From Endomicrobiia bacterium (GTDB taxonomy: Bacteria > Elusimicrobiota > Endomicrobiia > Endomicrobiales > Endomicrobiaceae): a DNA stretch of 39,616 bases. The translations under genes were made by a program, and so were the position numbers. Below the pieces are notes generated by a model. That model was not told the origin of the DNA, ran no database searches, and was given only the letters and a program-made list of their open reading frames with translations. Below are positions 28,428-36,290 of this stretch, piece by piece. Location: positions 1 through 39,616 of the forward strand of contig BNVT01000002.1 of NCBI GenBank assembly GCA_025998295.1, read 5' to 3'. Every line of letters begins with the position of its first letter. The first letter of the stretch is position 1.

Positions 28428-30182
28428 ATGAAGAGAAGTAGTTATTGCGGTGATGTAAGAGAACACAGTATAGGAAAAGAAGTTGCAGTGTGCGGGTGGG
28501 TGCATTCACGCAGAGATCACGGTGGTGTAATTTTTATTGATTTAAGAGACAGAGCTGGACTTTTGCAAATTGTTTTTCAGCCTGAAAATCAAGGTATTTT
28601 TAAAATAGCAGAAAATTTAAGAAGCGAATATGTTATTTCTGTTAAAGGTGTAGCAAGGAACAGGCCGGAAGGGACTCTAAATCCAAATATGCTTACGGGG
28701 GGTATAGAACTTGTGGCAGCAGAGCTTGAAGTTCTCAATACTTGCCCCAGGCTTCCTTTTGAGATTTCTGATTATGTTGAAACTTTTGAAGAATTGAGAT
28801 TAAAATATAGATATTTGGATTTGCGTCGTCCTAATTTTCAAAAAAATTTTATAATGCGCCATAAGATTTCAAATGAAGTGAGAAGTTTTTTGAACGAAGA
28901 AGGATTTTTGGAAATTGAAACACCCTTTTTAACCAAATCTACCCCAGAAGGTGCTAGAGATTTTTTGGTACCGTCAAGATTTCACCATGGAAGTTTTTTT
29001 GCGTTGCCACAATCGCCTCAGATTTTTAAACAGATTTTAATGGTTTCAGGTTTTGATAAATATTATCAGCTTGCAAGATGTTTCAGGGATGAAGATTTGC
29101 GTGCCGACAGACAGCTGGAATTTACTCAGATTGATATTGAAATGTCATTTGTAGAAGAAGATGATGTAATAGACCTTATTGAAAGAATGCTCTCAAGAGT
29201 TTGTAAATCAGCATTACATCTTGATATAAAAACACCCTTTAAAAGAATATCTTACGAAGATGCAATGCTCAAGTACGGTTCCGATAAACCTGATACAAGA
29301 TTTGAGATGGAAATAGTAGATTTCTCGCACGAACTTAAAAACAGCGAATTTGGTGTGTTTTCGTCTACAATCGCAAAAGGCGGAGTTATAAGAGGACTGT
29401 GTATTCCCAAAGGTGCGGATTTTTCACGCTCAGAAATAGATCAACTTACTAAATTTGTCAGCGAATATGGCGCCAAAGGTTTGGCGTGGATGAAAATTGC
29501 AGATTCAAGCGCGCAGTCAAATATAGTAAAGTTCTTCAAAGAAGAAGAAATCAAAACAATTATATCTAAGCTTGATGCAAAATCGAGAGATTTGGTTGTT
29601 TTCCTTGCGGATGAGGAGAAAATAGTTGCTCAAGGTTTAGGCGCGTTGAGACTTAAGATGGGCAGAGAACTTGGTCTTATAGATAAAAATAAATTTAATT
29701 TCTTATGGATTGTCGATTTTCCTCTTATGGAATGGGATAAAGAAGAGCATAGATGGCAGGCATTGCATCATCCCTTCACGTCTCCCAAAGACAACACTTC
29801 TCTTACTAAAAAAAATGTTGGTACTGCAAAGGCAAAGGCGTATGACGTTGTTTTAAATGGCATAGAACTTGGTGGTGGTTCAATAAGAATACACAAAAGC
29901 GATGTACAAAAAAAGATATTCGATATTTTAAATATTTCCGACGAGTCAGCAAAACAAAAATTTGGATTTTTGCTTGATGCTTTAACATATGGTGCTCCTC
30001 CTCATGGTGGAATAGCATTAGGTTTTGACAGAATGTGCGCCCTATTTGCCGGTGAAGATTCAATAAGAGAAGTAATAGCATTCCCTAAGACGCAGAAAGC
30101 GTTTGATCCTCTTTCAAATGCGCCTGCTCCTGTAAACGAGAAACAGTTGAAAGAATTGGGGGTTAGAGTAATTGTCAAGTAA
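28428..30182 (+). CDS. aspS: Aspartyl-tRNA synthetase
   Basis: 584 aa class II synthetase of the long bacterial type. An N-terminal OB-fold (VCGWVHSRRDHGGVIFIDLR, about 22-41) is followed by the core with motif 2 CFRDEDLRADRQLEFTQID. A GAD-type insert follows (about 290-410), then motif 3 GIALGFDRMCALFAGE with IREVIAFPK. AAGAGGGTTTT precedes the ATG. Whether it also charges tRNA-Asn cannot be judged here. Confidence 0.96.
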   Translation: MKRSSYCGDVREHSIGKEVAVCGWVHSRRDHGGVIFIDLRDRAGLLQIVFQPENQGIFKIAENLRSEYVISVKGVARNRPEGTLNPNMLTGGIELVAAELEVLNTCPRLPFEISDYVETFEELRLKYRYLDLRRPNFQKNFIMRHKISNEVRSFLNEEGFLEIETPFLTKSTPEGARDFLVPSRFHHGSFFALPQSPQIFKQILMVSGFDKYYQLARCFRDEDLRADRQLEFTQIDIEMSFVEEDDVIDLIERMLSRVCKSALHLDIKTPFKRISYEDAMLKYGSDKPDTRFEMEIVDFSHELKNSEFGVFSSTIAKGGVIRGLCIPKGADFSRSEIDQLTKFVSEYGAKGLAWMKIADSSAQSNIVKFFKEEEIKTIISKLDAKSRDLVVFLADEEKIVAQGLGALRLKMGRELGLIDKNKFNFLWIVDFPLMEWDKEEHRWQALHHPFTSPKDNTSLTKKNVGTAKAKAYDVVLNGIELGGGSIRIHKSDVQKKIFDILNISDESAKQKFGFLLDALTYGAPPHGGIALGFDRMCALFAGEDSIREVIAFPKTQKAFDPLSNAPAPVNEKQLKELGVRVIVK

Positions 30183-30262
30183 ACTATATAGCCAACTAAC
30201 TTTATTGACACAATACACATAGGTTTTAATTAGCTATAAATGTTGTACTTCGAGAGTAGCGA

Positions 30263-31714
30263 ATGGATATTTTTGAAAAAGTAAAAAATTGGATAAGGGC
30301 ATTTCTTCTAAAGACTGCAAGAGGTCTTGGCACACATACGCATAGAGGTCCTGTTGTAAGAGAGTCCAAAAATTTATTTTCAAAAGAAATAAAAATCCCC
30401 GTTCCTATTTCCTTAGTTTTAACTATCGTTGCAGTTTACTGCATGTTTGTTATAGGATTGGGAATAAACTGTCGGATAATGTTTGCGGTAGTCATTTTTA
30501 CCGCTGCGAGTTCGGCTTTCTTTATTGTGAAAATTAAAAACAGAGAAAAAACAATACTAAAAGACAATGATGCAGTAGTTTTAATGTGCTTTCTTTTTAT
30601 TATTGCGATGTTAATATTTCAGATTTCAAAAGAGTTGGCATCTCCATTCATTTCTCCAGTAGCTGCACTTTCATTAATGGCGGCTATGCTTTTATCAGCA
30701 AGAATTGGAACGTTGTATGCCGTATGCTTAAGTTTGTTTGTAGCTTTTTTTAATGATATAAGGTTTGATATTTTTCTTGTGATGGTTTGCAGTGGTATTG
30801 TTGTTACAAATGTGGAAAATATTAGGAAAAGAGCTGACTTTATAAACGCAGGTTTTAAAATTGCAGGCGCAAATATAACAATCATAGTTATGTTTTATTT
30901 TTTTGGCAGTTACAACATTTCTCAACTTAAAAGTAACCTTATTTACGGAGTTTTAAACGGTGTGCTTGCGATTGCTATTTTATTGGTTTTTATGCCTTTA
31001 CTTGAAAGATTGTTTTCGAGAACCACAAATATTAAATTAATAGAACTTTCGGACTTTAACAATCCTCTGCTTAAAAGACTTATGCTTGAAGCGCCGGGTA
31101 CACATCATCATTCAATTATGACGGCAGATATTGCTGAACAAGTAGCCAATGTTATGAATGAGCATTCTCTTCTTGCAAGGGTGGGTTCATATTATCACGA
31201 TATAGGTAAATTGAAGAATCCTCAGTATTTTATAGAAAATCAAAATCCAGGTCACAATCCCCACGATGCTTTAACGCCTGTAATGTCCAGTTTAATTTTG
31301 GTTGCTCACGTTAAAGACGGCGTTGCTTTTGCTAGAAAACATAATATCGATAATGAAATCATTAATATAATTGAACAGCATCACGGGACGACTCCTATGC
31401 ATGCTTTTTATCATAGAGCCTTGGAAGCAAATCCTGATGCAGATATAGAAAATTTTAGATATCCTGGGCCTAAACCAACTACAAAGGTTGCCGCAATAGT
31501 TATGATGGCAGATTCCTGCGAAGCGGCATGCCGTAGTATTGATGAGCCTACGGCCGCCAGAATCAAAGATATGGTGGAAAAAATAATAAATAATAAATTT
31601 ATTGACGGACAGTTTTCGGAATGCCCAATAACTTTAAAGGATTTAGCGACTATCAGAGATAGTATAATTTCAACCATAGCAGGTATATATCATGCAAGAA
31701 TTGAGTACGAATAA
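30263..31714 (+). CDS. PgpH-like 7TM HD-domain phosphodiesterase
   Basis: 483 aa. Seven or so membrane helices (about 46-250) are followed by an HDIG-type HD domain: HHHS (281-284), HDIGK (312-316), H349 and QHHGT (372-376), so the metal-binding histidines are intact. Members of this 7TMR-HD family such as PgpH degrade cyclic di-AMP. The usual large extracellular 7TMR-HDED sensor domain before the helices is absent. The protein starts with only about 45 cytoplasmic residues. The end overlaps ybeY by 23 nt, as PgpH and YbeY are paired in many bacteria. The substrate is inferred from the family. Confidence 0.85.
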   Translation: MDIFEKVKNWIRAFLLKTARGLGTHTHRGPVVRESKNLFSKEIKIPVPISLVLTIVAVYCMFVIGLGINCRIMFAVVIFTAASSAFFIVKIKNREKTILKDNDAVVLMCFLFIIAMLIFQISKELASPFISPVAALSLMAAMLLSARIGTLYAVCLSLFVAFFNDIRFDIFLVMVCSGIVVTNVENIRKRADFINAGFKIAGANITIIVMFYFFGSYNISQLKSNLIYGVLNGVLAIAILLVFMPLLERLFSRTTNIKLIELSDFNNPLLKRLMLEAPGTHHHSIMTADIAEQVANVMNEHSLLARVGSYYHDIGKLKNPQYFIENQNPGHNPHDALTPVMSSLILVAHVKDGVAFARKHNIDNEIINIIEQHHGTTPMHAFYHRALEANPDADIENFRYPGPKPTTKVAAIVMMADSCEAACRSIDEPTAARIKDMVEKIINNKFIDGQFSECPITLKDLATIRDSIISTIAGIYHARIEYE

Positions 31715-32150
31715 AAATGGAGATTTTATAAATTTTGTTAATTTTCCAAAACAGTATACAGTATTGCTTAAAAAAACGGCTTTCGCTGCGTTGTTGTCGG
31801 AAAAAGTAAAAAAATATCAATTAAATTTTATAATGGTAAGCGATGAAGAAATAAAAAAACTTAATGTAAAGTACAGAAAAGTAAGACGTATAACAGATGT
31901 TATATCTTTCTTGATAGCCCCCGAATTTTTTATGGGAGACATTTATATTTCTAAAAATCGTACGCAAAAACAGGCAAAAAAATACGGCAATACTTGGCAG
32001 CAGGAACTTGTGTACATTGTGATACATGGAGTACTGCATCTTTGCGGACATACGGATTACGATCGCGTTAATAAAGCCAAAATGTTTGCCAAACAGGACA
32101 AAATATTTAAATGCTTGTTTTCGCATGCTTCATGGCGGAAACAAGAATAA
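31692..32150 (+). CDS. ybeY: Endoribonuclease / rRNA maturation factor YbeY
   Basis: 152 aa. RRITDVISF (65-73) and the zinc motif region HGVLHLCGHTDY (112-123) identify the family, which matures 16S rRNA 3' ends and acts in ribosome quality control. The usual motif is HGxLHxxGxDH. Here the third ligand position is D122, with a histidine two residues earlier (H120). The metal site is therefore slightly altered but could still bind. Overlaps the HD gene by 23 nt and recO by 19 nt. Confidence 0.87.
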   Translation: MQELSTNKNGDFINFVNFPKQYTVLLKKTAFAALLSEKVKKYQLNFIMVSDEEIKKLNVKYRKVRRITDVISFLIAPEFFMGDIYISKNRTQKQAKKYGNTWQQELVYIVIHGVLHLCGHTDYDRVNKAKMFAKQDKIFKCLFSHASWRKQE

Positions 32151-32821
32151 ACTCAAAAATAGTGTTAAAAGTGTACTATACAATAAAAGGACTTATCTTA
32201 AATTCAAAAACACATGGTGAGTACGATAAACTTGTAACTATTTATTCTTATGAATGGGGTAAAATACAAGCCGTTGTGCCAGGCGCCAAGAGAATTACCG
32301 CAAAACTTTCTGCTGCAACTGAGTTGTTAACAGAAAGCGAGTTTATGGTTTATAATAATCATCCTTCCATAAGATCAAAAGTTACAGGTGCTGATATAAT
32401 TAGAAATAACGCAAAAATAAAAACAGACTTTCAAAGAAATTTATATGCTTTGTATGCGGCTGAAATAGGCGATAAATTTGCGCCTTTCAATCTCGAAAAT
32501 CATGAAAAATATGATTTGATAGTAAGAATTTGGGAAATTTTGGGTATTTGTAAATATCCAAAGTGTGCGTTAACTGCGTTTGCTTTACGTTTTTTAAAAC
32601 TTTCAGGATATAGTTTTTCTGATTATTTAAAGAATGCCAATGTTGTTGTTGATAAAAGTGTTGAAAAAAACATAAAAAAGCTTTCAAACTGCTCTGGAAA
32701 TGATGTAGACTTATTTGAAGGGTTAGAAGGTGATAAAATTTGGAATTATGTCGAAACTTACATTACAAATTATATACGTCGGCCTTCGATAAGCGTATTT
32801 TTGCAAAAAATCGACAGATAA
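32132..32821 (+). CDS. recO: DNA repair protein RecO
   Basis: 229 aa. The N-terminal OB-fold is recognisable (YYTIKGLILNSKTHGEYDKL, then WGKIQAVVPGAKR). A helical C-terminal half follows with FALRFLKLSGYS. RecO loads RecA with RecR in recombination repair. The four-Cys zinc site of many RecO proteins is reduced: few cysteines are seen. I choose ATG 32132 over 32111, both inside the end of ybeY. Either way the genes overlap. Confidence 0.82.
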   Translation: MAETRINSKIVLKVYYTIKGLILNSKTHGEYDKLVTIYSYEWGKIQAVVPGAKRITAKLSAATELLTESEFMVYNNHPSIRSKVTGADIIRNNAKIKTDFQRNLYALYAAEIGDKFAPFNLENHEKYDLIVRIWEILGICKYPKCALTAFALRFLKLSGYSFSDYLKNANVVVDKSVEKNIKKLSNCSGNDVDLFEGLEGDKIWNYVETYITNYIRRPSISVFLQKIDR

Positions 32822-32990
32822 GTTGTTAAGGCATAAGCACAGCGGCAAGAGTTCAACTTCTTTATCGCAGTATATAAGGAAGAAGCAATAAAAAGAGTTT
32901 ATGTGAAAAAAGCGGCAGACAACCCGGGCATAAAGGATGGATGCTAAAAAGGAAAGAAAATAATAGAGCATGTTGACAGTAGGCCAAGAC
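32822..32990. other. Intergenic stretch before repeat family 1 copy D
   Basis: No gene with a start signal. One short open frame (EEAIKRVYVKKAADNPGIKD) has no recognisable relatives that I can name. With copy D it makes a 348-nt gap between recO and folK. Confidence 0.35.
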
Positions 32991-33108
32991 AAGCGCATGA
33001 AAAAAATCTCTCAACAAGGCTGATTTTAGACTCAAAACAAATTCCATAGACTGCAATTTAGTACTACCCTGCGACAATCAAAAATCAAAAAAAAGCTCTC
33101 ATGCGTTT
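32991..33108 (-). repeat. Dispersed repeat family 1, copy D (inverted)
   Basis: 118 bp with AAGCGCATGA at the left and TCATGCGTTT at the right. Read on the minus strand it aligns with the other copies: AAAGCTTTTTT-like end, TTGATTTTTGATTGTCGCAG, CAGTCTATGGAATTTG and AAAATCAGCC. It ends 61 nt before the folK start. Confidence 0.87.
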
Positions 33109-33169
33109 TGCCTTAAGGACTTTGAGAGTTTTTAGACAGACCCCATATAAATATGATAAAATTCATTAT

Positions 33170-33673
33170 ATGGAGCATACCGTATACCTAGGGTTTGGTT
33201 CAAACGTTGGCGACAGAATGGAAAACGTAATTTCTGCTTTATCTTTTTTGCAGAGCAGTTTGTTTACAGATATTAAAAGTATTTCCTCTTTTTATGAAAC
33301 GTCGCCGATTGGTCCTAAACAAAGAAATTTTTATAATATTGCGATAAAAGCCAAAACAAGCTTAACACCAGAAGGATTACTCCTATTAACAAAACAAATA
33401 GAAGATATTTTAGGACGTAAGGAAGCAATAAAGTGGGGACCGCGTGTTATTGATATAGACATATTGTTTTTTGGTAAAAAAGTTATTAATTATGACAATT
33501 TAACAGTGCCTCATAAAGGTATACAGAACAGGCTCTTCGTTTTAGTCCCATTAAGAGAAATAGCTGCTGGTTTTACACATCCTGTTTTAAAACGAAAAAT
33601 CGACGATATTCTATCGGACAAGACATTGACACTTATACATCAAAAGGTTAAAATGGCTCGGGTGTGTTTTTAA
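33170..33673 (+). CDS. folK: HPPK, folate synthesis pyrophosphokinase
   Basis: 167 aa. 2-amino-4-hydroxy-6-hydroxymethyldihydropteridine diphosphokinase transfers pyrophosphate from ATP to the pterin in folate synthesis. GFGSNVGDR (8-16), ETSPIG and WGPRVIDIDILFF (89-101) with the metal ligands D95 and D97 identify it. Start ATG 33170 gives the normal MEHTVYLGFGSN. The upstream in-frame ATG at 33101 lies inside a repeat element and is rejected. The AT-rich leader has no clear ribosome binding site. Confidence 0.92.
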   Translation: MEHTVYLGFGSNVGDRMENVISALSFLQSSLFTDIKSISSFYETSPIGPKQRNFYNIAIKAKTSLTPEGLLLLTKQIEDILGRKEAIKWGPRVIDIDILFFGKKVINYDNLTVPHKGIQNRLFVLVPLREIAAGFTHPVLKRKIDDILSDKTLTLIHQKVKMARVCF

Positions 33674-33716
33674 TCTTAAATATGCAAGCAAGCAATGCCG
33701 TCTTTAATGGGGAATT

Positions 33717-34388
33717 ATGAATATAAGGCATTTTGATATTGAAATTGATGATTTGCGAAGTCATCTTCTTGATATGGCAAAACTTGTTCAAGAAATGATA
33801 AAGGCCGCAGCACAAGAGCTTGTTGAGAGAGATATCGAACAAGTTGGCGTTGTGTCTCGTCTTGAACAAAAAGTTAATATACAAGAAATGGTTATTGATC
33901 ATAAGTGTTTAGGACTTATCGCTCTAAATCAGCCTGTAGGCGCCGATTTAAGATTTATTACCTCTGCAATGAAGATTAGCAGCGATTTGGAAAGAATGGG
34001 AGATGAAGCTGCAAGTATAAGCAGGATGGCTTTAGATTTAATAAAGTATCCTGAACTTAAACCCCTCATTGATATTCCCAAGATGGTAGAAAATGTTCAA
34101 AACATGATTATGAATTGTATAATAGCTTTTAATGCAAGCGACACAGGGCTGGCATCGTCAGTGCTTGCAGAAGATGACGAGGTTGATTTTTTAAGAGACA
34201 GGGTTATAAACGATATAAAAGAAGTGCTTCTAAAATCTTCTGACATGGACACTGTTCAAAGGGCTATAGATTTAATGTTTATTGCCAAAAGCATAGAAAG
34301 GATTGGTGATCATGCGACAAATATCAGCGAAGATATTATTTTTATGGTTCGTGGAGAAGATGTGCGCCATCCAAGAGCTTGTGAATAA
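33717..34388 (+). CDS. phoU: Phosphate transport regulator PhoU
   Basis: 223 aa, all-helical, two repeated three-helix bundles. The metal-binding signatures appear as MKISSDLERMGDEA (about 82-95) and AKSIERIGDHATNI (about 188-201). PhoU restrains the PstSCAB phosphate transporter and PhoR signalling. Neither pst nor phoBR genes are in the window. GGGGAATT precedes the ATG. Confidence 0.93.
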   Translation: MNIRHFDIEIDDLRSHLLDMAKLVQEMIKAAAQELVERDIEQVGVVSRLEQKVNIQEMVIDHKCLGLIALNQPVGADLRFITSAMKISSDLERMGDEAASISRMALDLIKYPELKPLIDIPKMVENVQNMIMNCIIAFNASDTGLASSVLAEDDEVDFLRDRVINDIKEVLLKSSDMDTVQRAIDLMFIAKSIERIGDHATNISEDIIFMVRGEDVRHPRACE

Positions 34389-34415
34389 AATAATCATGTT
34401 TTGGCAATACTTTAT

Positions 34416-34531
34416 AATGAAAACTAGAGAAAACAATGGCAAAATTAAAGAGCTTTAATAATATTTGGTGTTTAATGAAAACTAGAGAAAACAATGGCAA
34501 AATTAAAGAGCTTTAATAATATTTGGTGTTT
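34416..34531. repeat. 58-bp tandem duplication after phoU
   Basis: AATGAAAACTAGAGAAAACA...ATATTTGGTGTTT occurs at 34416-34473 and again at 34474-34531, identical as far as I can see. No frame runs through. It lies between phoU and the pilus remnant. Confidence 0.92.
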
Positions 34532-34584
34532 GTTGAAAACTCCATGGGTGCATGCAGGTCTGTCTAAAAATTCTAGTGTACACT

Positions 34585-35095
34585 ATGGCATACTTAAAAC
34601 TTCTTAGGCAATCATAGGGACAAACTCTTGTTGAAGCCGCTCTAGTTGCCCCTCTCATTATTGTTTTTCTTTTTGTGATTATATGGTTTGCTCGTGTTAC
34701 GCTTACATGGCAGCAAATTTCTACGGCTGCCCGTTATGGTACAGATTTAATTGCATATACGCCGTTTAGTCAAAAATATATAGAAAGAGATATAAAAGAT
34801 TATCTTTGTAACCCGGATATTATTGGTAGAATTCTTGATCCCGAGAAATTCGACATTTAGATTGAATAAATGACTACAAACCGGTTAAATATGATAATTT
34901 TTCGGGCATTAGTAATTTAGGTAATTTAAGGGGTTAATTCCTTGGTTTAATAAAAAATCTTTTGTAGAAATAAAATATTCATACAAAATTCCAAGTGTAT
35001 TAAAAATAATAGGGAAAAAGAATATAGAAATAAAGGCTCGTTCCGAGGTACTGTCTGGTAGTGGTAGCCAGAGTGCTTCAAGGCGCCAAAAATAA
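34585..35095 (+). pseudogene. TadE-like pilus assembly protein, broken
   Basis: Reads MAYLKLLRQS, TAG (34615), then GQTLVEAALVAPLIIVFLFV, WFARVTLTWQQISTAARYGT and on to a stop at 34858. The GQ.LVE.AL..P motif with one membrane helix is the TadE/TadG N-terminal signature. After more stops a C-terminal piece appears in another frame (PWFNKKSFVEIKYSYKIPSV ... SRRQK) and ends at 35095. At least one nonsense change and one frameshift. A start at 34663 or later would lack the processing motif. Confidence 0.7.
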
Positions 35096-35110
35096 ATAAA
35101 AGGAGGTAAG

Positions 35111-35284
35111 ATGCTGGATTTTGAATGGGTCAAGAGACACAAAGGACAAGGTATGGTTGAGTACATTCTTATTATCGCGGTAGTTGTTGCGATTGTTTTT
35201 GTCGCTTATAAAGCTTTAGGTAGTAAAGTTAAGGGACAGTTTGAAAAAGCGACGAAAACTGTGGAAAAAGCGGATAAAGAGTAA
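35111..35284 (+). CDS. flp: Flp/Fap-type pilin subunit
   Basis: 57 aa, intact. A short basic leader (MLDFEWVKRHKGQ) precedes G-M-V-E-Y and a hydrophobic helix (YILIIAVVVAIVFVAYKAL), the class IVb Flp prepilin pattern. Cleavage by a TadV-type peptidase would be expected after the glycine before MVEY. The tail is Lys/Glu-rich and charged. AAAAGGAGGTAAG gives a very strong ribosome binding site. It lies between the broken tadE-like gene and the frameshifted cpaB. Confidence 0.8.
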   Translation: MLDFEWVKRHKGQGMVEYILIIAVVVAIVFVAYKALGSKVKGQFEKATKTVEKADKE

Positions 35285-35287
35285 ATT

Positions 35288-36120
35288 ATGAAAAAAATTA
35301 TGATTTTTGCCGTTGTGTTTGCGATTGCTGCCGGGTTACTTGCTTATGTACATATGTCGAAGTTGGAGATTAAATATAAAAGTATGGCTGAACCTGTAAA
35401 AGTAGTTGTCGCGACCAAAAGAATCCTTCAGGGTACTGCCATACAGTCTAATATGATTAAGGAAAAAGAAGTGCCAAAGGAATATGTACAACCTAAGGTG
35501 TTTCAAAACATTAAAGATTTATTCACCAGTGACGGATCTGCTGTGTATATATCGTTGAACACAATTGAAGAAGGTGAACAAATACTTTCGACAAAAATAT
35601 CCGGAACTAATCAAAACGCCGGTATAAGCGGTTTAATTCCTGAAGGTAAAAAAGCTTTACCGATAAAATTTGACATGGCAACGTCTAATGTTTTAACACC
35701 TGGTGCAAGAGTGGATATTTTTAGTGTACTAGGGTATTCTGACAATAACAAAGAAAGTCAAGAGTCAGTATTTGCAGTTGCACAAAATATTTTGGTATTA
35801 GCTGTGGGTAATAGCTACATAGGTATTGAAAAAAACAATATAAAACAGATGATGTAGAAGAAGATAGTGGTATTGTCACTCTGGCTGTGTCTGTCGAAGA
35901 AGTGCAAAGGATTCTTGCCTGTAGTAAAGGCAGCCTAAAGTATGCTGTAAGACCTTCTGGAGATACGGAAATATCTGATATACAGCCTTTAAAGTTGTCT
36001 TCGATAGTGAAAGGTATTTCAAAAGCACTGCCTCATCAAGATCATACAAAAGATAAAGAGTTTACAGATCAAAGAAAAATTTTGGAAACAATAAATAAAT
36101 ATGCCGGTGGAGATGAATGA
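35288..36120 (+). pseudogene. cpaB: Tad pilus protein CpaB/RcpC, one frameshift
   Basis: N-terminal membrane anchor (4-24), then a SAF-type domain: VKVVVATKRILQGTAIQSNM (39-58), and GLIPEGKKALPIKFD. The frame ends at TAG 35855-35857. The next frame continues KTDDVEEDSGIVTLAVSVEE, QRILACSKGSLKYAVRPSG and ends at 36120. The shift fits loss of one A from an A8 run, leaving GAAAAAAAC near 35828. CpaB is an accessory of the outer-membrane secretin of Tad pili. Joined length is about 277 aa, normal for the family. The run could also allow slippage that restores some full-length product. Confidence 0.82.
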
Positions 36121-36149
36121 AAATACAGTCAAATCGCTTGGAGTTGCGC

Positions 36150-36246
36150 CATACCACTGTCAATTCTTGAACTTGTTTTGGTAACTGACGTTGTTTTACG
36201 ATAAAATGGCTAAAAACAATGTCGACACGTACGCTAAATACGAAAA
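36150..36246 (-). repeat. Dispersed repeat family 2, copy 3 (inverted)
   Basis: On the minus strand it begins TTTTCGTATTTA and ends AAGTTCAAGAATTGACAGTGG, matching 28237-28330 block for block. It lies in the gap between cpaB and lnt. Confidence 0.8.
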
Positions 36247-36290
36247 ACTACTAAAACAATAGGCTCTTAGACGGATCCTTTGGTGATTTT

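Noticed and set aside
33101..33169. Longer folK starting at ATG 33101
   Set aside because: That ATG is part of the terminus of repeat family 1 copy D; the HPPK family N-terminus begins at 33170.
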